This document shows, piece by piece, positions 9,986-21,402 of a DNA stretch of 64,000 bases (its first letter is position 1; each line of letters opens with the position of its first letter). The DNA lies in assembly GCF_900496995.4 (NCBI RefSeq), contig NC_044019.1:4375501-4439500 (forward strand), read 5' to 3'. The position numbers and the translations under genes are program-made. Below the pieces are notes generated by a model that saw only the letters and a list, made by a program, of their open reading frames with translations, made no database searches and was not told the origin of the DNA. This stretch comes from Aquila chrysaetos chrysaetos. Lineage: Eukaryota; Chordata; Aves; Accipitriformes; Accipitridae.

Positions 9986-10913
9986 TCATAGCACCTGTAT
10001 GTCCCAGATCTGCGTGGGTCTTTCCTCAGCCATGTCCCAAACGATGGCGTGGTCCCGGTCGTAGGATCGGCCGCCTGCAGAGTTATGGGAGGGTTTCAGG
10101 AAGGCAGATCGCACTCCTAATGGTGGTGAAGGGGTAGGTGCCCCATCTCACGGCCAAACACCCCATTTTTGGGGTCCCTGGGAAAGCAGTCCCTGTGCCA
10201 GTGCCAAGGCCTCACCCTTTATATCGAGGATCATGTCCTCAAACATCTGGCTGTGGATTCGTCCCTGAGAATCGATGCTCCAGGTCTGACGTGGCATCCG
10301 GGTCTCGGACCAAAGCACGGCCTTTGCGCCCTTCCCGGCTGGCCCGATCACCTGCAGGCTCATGTTGGGGGCCACCTGCAAGGAGCTGTGGTCAGCCCGC
10401 TCCTCTCCATCACCTCTGCCCAGTGCAAAGGCTTGGAGCTCAGAGGGGTTTCCCTGTAAATGCAGCTGGTTCTGGGGTGGGACATGGGATGAGCAGGAAA
10501 ACCCCTCAGTGAGAGGTGGGGATGATTAGGGTGACAAAAACTCAAGGAAGGCAGAGATGCCTTCGTGTCTCCAGGGGAAACTTGAGGAGGAGAGAATCAA
10601 CTGGTTTTTGGGGACAAGGCTGAGGTCAGACGCTGGGAAAAGCTGTTATAAACTCTAAAAGATCGCTGTGGGGTGGGGAGTACCCCAGCAGGAGTCCTGC
10701 CAGGGGCTCCCCCGGTCCTCTCCACGACGCTGGCTGTCACATGTGAGCCCTGACCTGGTTTTTGATCAGCCCATCCTCGTAGTACCAGACGGAGCTGCTC
10801 TGCTCGCTCAGGCTGGAGACGACCACTCGCCCCGCTTTCATGTCCTCCACGTCATCGGGGACCGAGAGGTAGAGCTCCAGCTCCCTGCTCCTGATGCGGA
10901 AATAGATCCGTCT
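9986..10913 (-). other. CRYBG2: CRYBG2 C-terminal ricin-type beta-trefoil, three exons
   Basis: Exons 10913-10755, 10375-10216 and 10074-9986. Landmarks are VEDMKAGRVVV, WYYEDGLIKNQ, RMPRQTWSID, GRIHSQMFEDMILDIKGG and YDRDHAIVWD, each with a close counterpart in the human protein. QxW-like repeats (RQTWSI, TQIWDI) mark trefoil lobes. Confidence 0.88.
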
Positions 10914-13900
10914 CTGGAAAAAGAGAAAACTTTTCTTGCACTGAAAAGCCCTGCTGCCTGCCCCTCCAGCCCTACACGCTGTGGCTGGCCGAGGAAGGAC
11001 CTCACCCGTCTTGTGGCTTTGGGAAGGGAGGACCCTGGTCCCCCCGGGGGGCTGCCCAGAGGGTCCTCCTCGTCCCCCCCGGGAGGTCCCTGCCTCTCCC
11101 CAGAGTGACGGCTGTGGCCCTGGCCTGTCTCTTGTAGTTCGCATGGGCACAGCTCTCCCCGCCGGGATGCCGGCGTGTTTTGCAAGGTGCCTGCCCACGG
11201 GGAGCATTTTGCCACCAAGGCGGCCACTCCCAGGATGGGGGACAGGGATCTGGGGGTGACAGTGCTGGGCTGGTGGCACCTTTCATGGGCCAGAGCCGCC
11301 AGCAGCGTGCTGCTGCTCTCCAGGCTGCGCCACGCTGTCTCCCCCAGCTCACCTGGAGCGGCTACCACATCCTCCTCCTGGCCATCGGGACTGGCAGCTC
11401 TTTAGCTCTACGTGAGCCGCCTGCCCCGGGGTTTTGGGGTTCACCTCCCCGAGTGCCAGCGCCCCGTCCCCTCCCGCAGGGCGGCATTCACCTGGCGGAT
11501 GGGGTAGAGGGATCCCACGTGCTGGAGCCCGCTGTAGGTCAGCCAGTTGGTGATTTCGGTGCAGTCCAGCAGCCACTGGCGCCCTCGGAAGTCACCGTGT
11601 TCGCACAACACCCAGCTGCGGGGGACAGGACGGGATGGGACGGGACGGGACGGGCAGAGGTGGGCAGATGGCACCCACCGGCCAGGGCAGAGGAGAGCAG
11701 AGCCGGGGCTCACTTACATCCCGCCTTTGACGCGCACCGACAGCACGTGGTTGTTGAAACCCTCTGCCTGGAGACTCCGGACTTCATTGTTCAGCTCGAT
11801 CTCCTTCCCCTCAAAACACTCCAGCCCGTGCAGGAAAATGGAGGGCTCCGAGAAAAACTGCAGGATTGGGGAAGAGATGAAGCGTGAGGGGGGCAAGCAG
11901 GAGGAGCGAGCACCCATGGGTGCAGAAGGGCTCCAAGGCTGGAGAGCCAGAGCTGGGGGTCCCATGGAAGGGGAAAAAGGAGGTTCCTGGGGGGTTTCTG
12001 CTCCAGTGCTGGCGGCACTCACCACCGGGACCTTCTTCAAGGAGCGGATGGTGGTGGAGGAAAGGCAGCCCATGGCACTGAGCGTGGGGTACTCGCCCTC
12101 GGACAGCACGTGCTGCTCCCCCGCGAAGGCCTGCCCGTCGAACAGGATCCAGCTGGCGAGGAGGAGCGTGCCCGAGCTGATGCGGGCCATCGTGATGGGC
12201 ATTCATCCCTCCTGTGGCCCCCCAGCACGCCCCTGTCCGGCCCACCCTCCTGAGGAGCACCCATGGGCACCTGCGGGGCTGCCAGCCAGGGTGATGTCCC
12301 TGTTCCCATCCCCAGCCGGAGGCAGCGAGACCCCAGGACACCCTACCTGCCCCCGCGGACTCTGCAGGAGCGTGGGACGAAGGCGGCGGGCAAGGCGTCC
12401 TGGTCCTCCTCGAAGGCGACGTGGTCCCCCAAGAAGTCGGGCTCTGAGAAGAGCAGAATCTGGGGAGAGGGAGCAGAGGGGCTCGGTGAGGGGGGACAAA
12501 GCATCGTCACCACCCCGCAAAGGGCCACGTCCCCAAGGGGGGCACGTTCCCCTCCCCATCTGCCGCCCCTGACCTTGGAGACGAAATGGAGGTTGCGTTC
12601 CCCGACCTGCAAGCAGACAGAGCGGGGCTGGTTGGCGTCTTGCCCCGGCCCGGCCCCCACCAGCCCCGTGCGCGGTGGCACCGGTGGGTCCCGTGGCGAA
12701 GGGGGGGGTGTCCGGCTCTCTCACCTGCAGGATAGGCTGTGCCGAGGCGATGCGGCAATCGGCGGCACCCCAGTCTTCACAGTTGCGGTATACCCCCTTC
12801 TCCAGGATGTACTGCTCGCCTGAGAAGTTGGTGCCCTCGTAGGCCACCCACCTGCCAGGAAAACATGGGTGCTGGCTCAGCACCCCCCCCCAGTCTGTCC
12901 CTCTGTCCCCCCTCTCCCCTGTCCCCGCGCTCACACGCCGCTCAGCACATGGATGGACTGGGTGATGGTGCCGTAGCCGGCCAGCTGCATGTCGGGGAGC
13001 GCCTCGCTCAGCTCCACGCTCGGACCTTCCTCGAAGTCCATGGCCTCAAAGAGGACCAGTGCCGGGTCGGAGAAGTCCTGCGGGGAGAAGGACCCCCCCC
13101 CAGAGCCCCTCGGTCTGTCAGGGGGAAGGGACTGCGGGCCGGGCGCTCTCCACACACACAGCCGGGGTCCTGCCTGGCCTCAGGGACCCCAGGGAGGGTG
13201 GGAGCAGCTCTGGGCACCTAGATCTCCGCATGTGATGAGTTTGGGGGATCTCAGGCAATGCCCAGCTGCCTGACGCAGACAGGGAAGGCTCCCTTTTGGG
13301 GGATAAGGATGGGTCCAGGGGGCCTGGCTCTCCCTGCCCACACTAGGTCCATCTCCAAGCAATGCCACCACCCCTGCCCTCACCGTCCGTATCAGCCGTA
13401 AGGACACCAGCTCCTTGCTGTAGCCGCCCCACTGCCTCCAGTCCTGGTACTCCCCTTCCTCCAGCAGGTACTGGTGGCCGCGGAAGCCCTCCTTCTCGTA
13501 GCCGACCCAGCTGCGGCACAGGCAGACGCGGGCAGTGAGGTCTCCGGAGGATTTCAAAATGCCGGGACACGGGGACACCATCCACGCCACTCCAGTGCCA
13601 CCCTTTCCGCCATCCCACAGCCCTGGGCAGCTCCTCCGAGCCCTTTCCCAGGGGGTGACCATCACCTTCCCAGCCTGCTCCAGCCAGGATGCTGGCCCTG
13701 CCCGCGCCACCCAGCCCGCACGACTCACCAGCCGCCCAGGACGTGCAGGGAGCCCACGGTGGGCAACACCAGCCCGGGCAGGCGCTTCACATCGTAGATG
13801 TCTCGGCTGATGGTGAAGCTGCGGCCCTGGAAACCCGCGGCCTCGTAGATCAGGACCTGGGGACATGGTGGGGTGAGCACGGTCCCACGGCCGTCCCAGC

Positions 13901-16900
13901 CCTGCGGCCTCCCCGGGTGCTGGCCCGGTGCTCACCTGAGGCTCACCGGGTCTCTCCACGACGGGGCAACCCTGGAAGGAGAAGGAGCCCCAGTGAGGCT
14001 GCGGTGGCAGGAGGGGATGGCACAGGGACATCCCATTCCCCCTGCCTTTAAAGCCTGAGCTGGTTTTTGGGTCATTTTCATTCAAGAACAAGCTCTTTTG
14101 GACTTTGTTTTATTGCTTTCCTTCACCACTGACCCACAGGACCACTTTCCAGAACCACACTTGGCACATTTCCACACTGAGCTCTCACTATTGTGAACCA
14201 GGAGCTGCCGGGAGATGCTCTCGCCTGTCATGCCCGGGGCTGGATCATGCCCGGGGCTGGATACGGCCCCGGCACCCCAGTAACCGCACTCCAGCAACCG
14301 GCACTCACCAGCCTGATGGGGTGCATGGAGCAGATGGATGGGTCCTTTGCTCCCCAAGCCTTTAAATTGGGGTACCCGCCCGGCTCCAAAACGTAGGGGT
14401 CATCATCGAAGAAAGGCTTGGAGTAAACCAGCCACCTGAGGAAGAGGAGGAAAGCATCATGCCCCCTTCCAGTCTGTGCTGGAGCCCACCCGGCCCCCAC
14501 CCAACCCCACGGTTCCACTCACAGGCCCGAGTGGACGATGATGGAGGCGGCGGTCAGCGCCTGGCCCCGCGTGCGGGTGTCCTCGGCCGAGTCGGTGAAC
14601 TTCAGCCGGGCGCCTTCGCCGTTCTCCTCCTCAAACAGGCTGATCTCGGGGGTGCGGTAATCCTGGTGTGGGGCAGAGCAGCATTACAGGGGTCCGGCAC
14701 CCCCCACCTTGGTGGGTGCTGGGAGATGTGGGGTGAGCCGGAGGGTCCAGGGGATCCCTGCACTCACCCGCACCACCCTCTTGAAGGAGCCGATGCGGAA
14801 GGGCTGGCTGCCGCAGGGCTGCCCGCTCTGCCCGTACGCCATCCAGGGGTTGTCGATCTCCACGTCCCCCTCAGCCAGCACGCACTTGCGCCCGTGAAAC
14901 CGCGGCTTCTCGTACATCACCCACCTGGGAGCGGGGTGGGAGCAAAGAGGGGGAAAATCTTGTCTTTACCCCGCAGCCCCGCAGCCGTCAGGAGCCTCGG
15001 GGCAGAGCATGGGTGGGGACGTCCCGCCACCGCCGCGATGCCGGATCGCAGCCGCAGTAATTAGCACTGTTGGGACGGTCACTCCTGAACCCCAGGCTGC
15101 GACCCGGCCGCCATCCCCGGCACGGGGAGCGCGGGAGCCCTGGCCGAGCCCTCCCTCCGTGTCCTCACCCTGCCGCCGTCCCCTACCCGCCTCGGATGAC
15201 CCGAATGGAGATGGTGTGCGAAAGCTCCCAGGACGTGGCGTCGGGGACGTCGCCCCAGATCTCCCGTTTCTGACCCGCGAAGCCGGCCTCGGAGAAGAGG
15301 ATGATCTGGGAGGGGGTGACACAGCTGAGAAGGTGCTACCGTACCGCACCGTGCCCCGGCCCAGCCCGACCCCGCCACGCTCCCTGTACCTTGCCAGGTC
15401 TCATGTTGATCTTCTCGAAGCCCTCCTTGTCCTCCTGCTGTGAACACCAGAGGGGACGGGCTCGTGAGGAGCGCGGACGGACATCGGCTGCCCCAGCCAT
15501 CTCCCCGCAGCCCGAGGAATCTGCAGCAGCAGCCTCGCGTCTGGCGTCTGCCAATCCCTCCCACCGCCCCGAGCAGCCACACCTCGAGCATTCCTGCACT
15601 GCTGGGGATCAGCCTCCCCGCCTGCCCCGCGACCCTCCCATCATCCATGGTGGCACCCTCCCATTGCTTGACTTGGTACCCTTCCGTCACCCGCCCTGGC
15701 AGCCTTCCATCACCCGTCCCAATACCCTCCATCATCTGCCCTGGTACCCTCCTGTCACTCATCCCAGTACCCTCCCATCACCCATCCCAGTACCGTCCCA
15801 TCGCACCAAGGGCTTTCACCCCATGACCTCTCTGATGGGAAGAACAAGCCGTGCGCTGGGAACAGAGACGGATGCTCCAGGGTTCCGACCCCACCACCTC
15901 CCCGCGTGCCCAGGAGGGCAGAGCATCTCCCCAGGCGCCGCGTTGCGGGTTTCACTCACCAGGACATCGGTGGGGCACAGGGCCATGGCGCGCTCTGGCT
16001 TTTCGGCGACAGGAGGGACGGAGCCGGGACTCGGGGCTTCCAGCATGGCCATCTCGGGGCCGGGGTTGTCAGCAGGGCCCAGCCTGTTTTGGTCCTCAGG
16101 GGTGGGTGAGCCCATGCCCCTGCCGTCCCTGCCGGGCAGCTCAAGCAGGGTGGTGCTGGGGGAGACGAAGCGGCTGTAGAGCACGCTGTTGTCCAGGCGT
16201 GAGTAGGGCTTGCCCTCATCGGCTGCGGCCGCCCGGTGCTCCAAGAAGTGGGAGAGCAGCGCCATGCCTTTGAGGACATTCCCTCGGAAGAGCATGCTGC
16301 GGTCGGCCAAGCCCCCAGCCACCAGTTTGACCTTTTCCTCTGCTCCCGCTTGCCTCGGCATCCCTGGGAGCGAGCCCCCCTCCGCCCGGCCGTCGCTGGT
16401 CGTGCTGTCCCCGGGCACCCCGTGGTGGGACCCCACCAGCACCCGCTCATCGGGGCTCAGGTAGGGGTTCTCGATCTCCTCCTCGGGGCTCTCCTCCTGC
16501 CTCTCCTCCGGGTCCCGTACCAGCAGCTCGCGCAGGGCCTTGGGCAAGGAGATCGGGGCCCGGGGGGCCACACGGTCCTCCTGGATGGGGGGCAGAGCGG
16601 CACAGCGACCCAGCGATGATGGCCGGGGCTGGCGTGGGGCTTTGGGTGCCTTCCGCATCTCTGAGGGCTCCATGTTGCGCAGCGTGTCCACGAAGATCTC
16701 CATGTCCACCAGCAGCTCGGGGTCCTCCTCGGTCGTGTCCTGGGGGTTCTCGGCCGGTGGGTCATGGGCTGGGGGTTCACTGGGGGGGTCTGGGCTACTC
16801 TCGGGCTCTTGGACTGTGTCCTGGGGGTCCCCCGTTGTCTCACTCCTCTCCGACTCAAGCTCAGCTTTAGGAGATGCTGGTGCTTCCGAAGAAGGCTCTG

Positions 16901-17972
16901 GACCATCGCTTGTCTCCAAGGAGGGGTCTTCAGGGATGCTGCCGGCTCCCGGGGGGCTCTCTGTCCTCGGCGGCGTGGCTGAAACGGTGCCGTCCCCGTC
17001 TGCCATGCTTCCCTCTCCTGCGCCAGCCGGATCAGCCTGGCCACCGGCGTCCTCCGAGGGACACTGCGGGGAGCTGGTTATACTGGTTTGTGGGTCCCCA
17101 GGCCTGTCACCATCTCTTGGGGTTGCGTTCACCGGCACGGCTTCGGCTTGTGGTGAGTGTTTCTCCCCAGGGGATCCCTCAGCCGGGAGCCCGGCGGCCT
17201 CTGCGGTGCCCGGCGAGCTCTCGCTGCCCGCTGCGGCCCCAGCGAAGCCGCTGCCGTCCTGCCCGTGGCTCTCCCGCTGTGGTGGGGCCGTTGCGGCACT
17301 GGCAGCATCACGCGTCCCATTTTGGGCTTCGCTTCCCTCCGCCGGCCCCGGCTCAGACCTGGCCGCGTCCTTGCCCTTCCGCAGCACGGTGACGTGCCTG
17401 GCCCTGGGCAGGGCAGGGACGCAGCCGGGCTCAGCCGTGCTCGGGGCACCAGGACCTTCGCCGGGACCCCCTGCGGGGCGTTCGGTGGGTCGGGTGGGGA
17501 GGAGGGTGCCGTGCACGTAGCTCTCCCTGTGCACGGGCATCTCCTGGGGGGCACCCACCGGCGGGGGGATGCCATCACCGCCACCGTCAGCCCCCGCCTT
17601 CCCCCTTTCGTCCTGCCGCCGGGGCTTTTGCGCGGGGGAATACACCTGCGAGAAGATGGGGCCGTGCGCGGTGAAGTCCTTAAGGAGGTTGATGGAGGAC
17701 GAGCGTTCCCGGTGTGTCAGGGTGGTGGGGCCGGACGCCGTCTTCTCCACGATCTCCCTCTCCCAGGCCTGCAGCAGGAGGGAGACGCGGGAGGGACTCC
17801 CCTCCCGGCCCCGCATGCTCCCCGTGCTCTCCAGCCGCCGCGACACCAGCGAGACCTTCTGGAAGCGGGACCTGCCTTCGGGCCCTGGAGCACCCGCCGC
17901 CGACTGCTTCACGCTCAGCTCCGCGCTGGAGACGAAGCCCCTGGCCTTGGCTTGCCGGAATGGCGAATCCAT
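9986..17972 (-). CDS. CRYBG2: CRYBG2 (AIM1L), beta/gamma-crystallin and ricin-trefoil protein
   Basis: Nineteen coding exons on the minus strand: 17972-15960, 15437-15390, 15305-15187, 14924-14768, 14662-14523, 14435-14309, 13971-13936, 13856-13729, 13510-13384, 13077-12935, 12851-12725, 12606-12574, 12459-12347, 12152-12023, 11857-11718, 11615-11492, 10913-10755, 10375-10216 and 10074-9986. Every junction is GT-AG and the sum is 4113 nt, exactly 1371 codons with the TGA. The first exon encodes about 671 residues rich in Ser, Pro and Glu, and its end (ALCPTDVL) matches the mammalian protein. Twelve Greek-key motifs (six beta/gamma domains) follow, then a ricin-type trefoil ending in WDIQVL. 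The ATG at 17972 follows an in-frame TAA about 68 bases upstream (18040-18038). Human CRYBG2 is longer at its N-terminus, so an upstream exon cannot be excluded. Molecular function is poorly known; the paralogue AIM1/CRYBG1 is actin-linked. Confidence 0.9.
11492..15305 (-). other. CRYBG2: CRYBG2 array of twelve Greek-key motif exons
   Basis: First-motif exons: 15305-15187, 14662-14523, 13856-13729, 13077-12935, 12459-12347 and 11857-11718. Each is followed by a second-motif exon whose first complete codon is TGG: 14924, 14435, 13510, 12851, 12152 and 11615 are their 5' ends. Typical motif starts are WVGYEKEGFRGHQYLLEEGEY, shortened here to WVGYEKEGFRGHQY, and WVAYEGTNFSGEQYIL. Introns inside a domain are phase 2; introns between domains are phase 0. 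Confidence 0.9.
15960..17972 (-). other. CRYBG2: CRYBG2 large 5' exon, low-complexity N-terminal region
   Basis: A single exon of 671 codons, probably largely disordered, rich in Pro, Ser, Glu and Gly, with many acidic stretches. More ordered-looking, basic patches occur near the start (RSRFQKVSLVSRRLES and a LLLQAWEREIVEK helix-like segment), which are the likeliest conserved parts. Confidence 0.75.
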
Positions 17973-19466
17973 GCCGGGGGGGCCGGGGATGGGGCTGCCG
18001 CGGCCCCGTAATACCCTGCGCTGCTGGGCTTAGCCCCCGCGGCTGCCACGCTGAGGCTGGTGGAGCTGCAGGGAGAGAAGGAGACCCTGAGAGAGCTGAG
18101 CAGAAACCACCCTGGACCCCAAGCCAGACCCTAAAACCCCCTAGACCTCCCTCTGATCCTGCAGGACATTTTGGGGGGGGGTCCCATGAGCACAGGAGGT
18201 GGTTTTGGGGCTCTTTGCAATTCTCAGGGTGCTCATGTCATCCATCCTGGCATGTGCAGGACATGGGGGACACCGTGGCCCCCTCTGCCTGCCTGTGCCA
18301 ACACTTCTGCATCCAGCAGAGATGGTGGGAAGCTCCGCCATACCACCAAGGTGGGCTCCGGCAGAGCCCAGCGGACCGGCAGGGTGCAGGTGAGTGTGCA
18401 GGATCCGGCCAGGCCATGCCGTGCCCCAAGCTGTGCCGTGCCCCAAGCTGTGGGATGAGTCAGGCGGGCAGCAGGGCTGCGCCGAGTCAGCAAACGCAGC
18501 AAACAAACAAGCCCAAAAAGCAACATAGAAGCTGCTCTGTGGGGGAAAGGGCCTGGCTGGGACTGGGACCGGGGCTGGGGCAGCCACGGGATTTGCAGGA
18601 GAAGGTGGGAACCTGAGCAGCATCTTCCCTTGACCCTTCCCTATTGCTGCCCGGCAAAGGTGGAATGGCTTCGTCCACCTCTGCAGCCCCATTGGCACGA
18701 GAAAACGAGCTGCACTAATCACCCGGCGCTTGCACCCTGATCCAAGCTGGTACCCGGCACTCAGCTCCCGTGCCCTTGTGTTCGGTGCCGCAAGGTGGGC
18801 ATCGCTGTGGTGCCCGGGGCGCAGGGCAGGGGACAGGGACACCCACGCCACCTCAGCTGCGGGGGATGCCGGCGGAGGCGTCGCTGTGCCGTGGTTGCGT
18901 CCCTGCCCCAGAAGGGTTTTATTGCTGGGTTTGGGTTTGGGAAGCAGCTGACGCAGCAAGTGCCGGGGAGGGAGCCGGAAGCATCCCGGCATTTCCCAAT
19001 TAGGAGTTGTTCGGTGTCACCACCCGGCTACGGGGACAGCGGCAAGGACAGGGCTTTGGGCTCAGCCCAAGGACAGGCTGAGCTTGGGGTCTTCTGGCTG
19101 GGGATGGGGACACCTCCCTGCACAGCCCCCAGAGCTGGTTTCCCTAGGGGACACCTCGGGAGAGGGTCTCATCCTGCACCACCCGGGGCTGGGCTCCCTC
19201 CAACGGCTGCAGGTTGGGCTTTACCAGTCCCTAAAGGGGGTCCAGGGGGGTCAGGGGGGCAGGGGGCAGGTAGAGAAGCACGGGGTGCAGGCAGCTGCCT
19301 GTCCCTTCTGCCAGTCCGCCACGCGCCTTCTGCGTCTTGCTCTCCCCGGCCCGGCAGGTCTTTCCAGTAGAGATAGGAAGAGTTTGTGTCATTTTCCAGG
19401 AGGTGATGAGACCTCGTCTGGGACAGCCAGCACCGCTCGAGGCTGGGACCAGCCTGGGTGGGGCCG

Positions 19467-19546
19467 CACATCTGCATGGGCAAAGCCACATCTGCATGGG
19501 CAAAGCCACAGCTGGATCCCCAGGGCCACAGCTGGATCCCCAGGGT
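19467..19546. repeat. Four 20-bp tandem units in AABB order
   Basis: Units at 19467-19486 and 19487-19506 are identical. Units at 19507-19526 and 19527-19546 are identical except for the last base. Types A and B share the CACA start and about half of their positions. Confidence 0.9.
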
Positions 19547-19991
19547 CACGGCATCCGCCAGTGGAAGAGGGATGAGTGCACTGGGCGGTGCGGAGGAAAA
19601 GCTCCTTAAATGTGCTGGGGACAAGACGGGTGGCAGAGCAAAGGGCCAAGAGCAGGGTCAGGCTGGTGAGACCCCCCGTGCGCCGAGCCGGGGCCTCTGC
19701 GGTGGCACAGCGGGACCCCCACACCAGGCAATCTCCTGCCAGGGGCAGCGGTGCCAAGGCAGCACGGTTTGCCCAGGGACGTGGCCCCTCTCTGCCCTCC
19801 AATATTGCCGTCCCAACGGAGCTGGAGCCGGAGCCGTCTGGCACCTGTTTGCACCCCAGGCTTGCTTCAGCGCTGGTTTCTCAAGAACCCGCTGGTGGTG
19901 CCCGGCCCCGCCGTGCCCATGGCCCTGGGGTGGCACCGGGACAGGGATGCCGGCTCCACGCAGCACCAGGGTGCTGGGGGGAGGCAGGAGC

Positions 19992-20004
19992 TGCTGACTC
20001 AGCA
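19992..20004. promoter_or_regulatory. Perfect 13-bp T-MARE (MAF recognition element)
   Basis: TGCTGACTCAGCA is the exact palindromic T-MARE, bound by large and small MAF, NRF2 and BACH factors. It lies about 2 kb upstream of the CRYBG2 ATG. Partial sites occur nearby: ATGAGTCAG near 18454, GAGTCAGCA near 18484, TGACGCAGCA near 18950 and GACTCAGCA near 21492. Confidence 0.7.
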
Positions 20005-20213
20005 TCACGGCTACCTTTTGCCCAGAGTCGGATTTCCAAAGATCTCCAGGTCTGGCTTTCCCATCCCATCCCTGCAGCTGGATCCGGCACGCGGTGCCAC
20101 CCTGGGCAGCCCGGTGCCCCACTGGCTCTGGGCAAGGAGCTCACCCCAGAGCCCTGCTCTGCCCCAGCGCCCCACTTTTTGCTAAAATATTTCCTGCTGC
20201 AACAGTGGGTCAA

Positions 20214-20276
20214 GGACACAAGGACACAAGGGCGTGACATGAGGACACAAAGACGTGACACGAGGACACAAGGATA
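20214..20276. repeat. Short imperfect GGACACAA tandem repeat
   Basis: GGACACAA repeats, some separated by GACGTGACA-type spacers. They are locally amplified and non-coding. Confidence 0.75.
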
Positions 20277-21260
20277 AGACCCTGCAGCCTCCCGGCTGCC
20301 TCTGCCAGCCACTGCTGCCCGCCAGGACATGCTGCGTTGGATCCTGGTGGTATTGCCACAACCGGGGTACCCAGCGTGGCGAATTAATCCCCCCTGGCCA
20401 AGCCAAGCCAACCCACTCAGCTCGTTTGCTGCCTCCCATCATCCCAAAGGGTCTCCCAGCACCCGAGTAAAAGGCACAAGGTGCCGTTTAATATTCAGAA
20501 GAGACGGAGGGGCCAAGGGCAGCAGCTGTGGCTGCCTTTGAGCCGGTGACCACGGATTAAGCCGAGCCTCCGGCCACGTCGGGCTGAGCCCAGTCGCCGC
20601 GAGGTGAGAGCGGACCTGCCGCCTTCAGGAAAATCAAGGATTTGGGTTGGGTGGCTGCCGCGCGGGCTGGGGTTCATAACGAGGGCAGCGGAACCGCCAT
20701 CTCCCCTCGCCGCCCCTGCCACCCACCCGCCGAGCCGTGTCGCAGGCAGCCACGTGCCCTGCGGGAAGGAGGGGGACAGGGGTGACGGGGGAGCCCCGCT
20801 GTCCCCCCAGCCCAGGTCACGAGGCCACCAGAGATGGAGGAGCCCCAGCTCGCTCCGGTGGCTCTGGGGACACACTTTGGTGGCAGAAGCGGGGTTATAA
20901 CCCCAGCAGCCCCCCCAAATTCAGGGACTGAAGGTGAGAGGGGCAGAGCCGGGCTCCGCGCCCACCTCCCAGCCCCGTGCGCCCACCTGGCCGGTGCCGA
21001 TCCCGGGGGAGCGGGCACCCATCCCAGCACCCACCAAGTTGGGGCACGGGTGCAAGCACCGGGCAGCCCCCATGGGTGGCAGCCGGGATGGGAGCATCGA
21101 TGTCCTCTGGCTCCCAGCACCGCAAAGCTTCCCTCCCCACCAGCACCCGCGCAAGCCGGGCCGGCCCAGGCGGCACCCTGTGCCTGGGGGCCCCCCACCC
21201 TGCACCCCCATGTACCTGCCGGCCGAGGGTCCCGGCCGTGTCGGCCGGGTGGCAAGCGGG

Positions 21261-21295
21261 GTGCCGTGTTGTGCCGTGCCGTGCCGTGCCGTGCC
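21261..21295. repeat. GTGCC pentanucleotide microsatellite
   Basis: About six GTGCC units with one interruption. Confidence 0.85.
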
Positions 21296-21360
21296 GAGCG
21301 GGACTGGGGGTGCTGCTCCCTGCACGCCACGTCTGGGCGGACCGGCAGAGTCACCCGCTG

Positions 21361-21402
21361 AGCACCCAGCCCTGAGCACCCAGCCCTGAGCACCCAGCCC
21401 TG
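21361..21402. repeat. Three exact 14-bp tandem units
   Basis: AGCACCCAGCCCTG repeated three times without change. Confidence 0.9.

Noticed and set aside
16540-17520. 326-codon plus-strand frame opposite CRYBG2 exon 1
   Set aside because: Mirror of a Ser/Pro/Glu-rich coding exon; no independent support.
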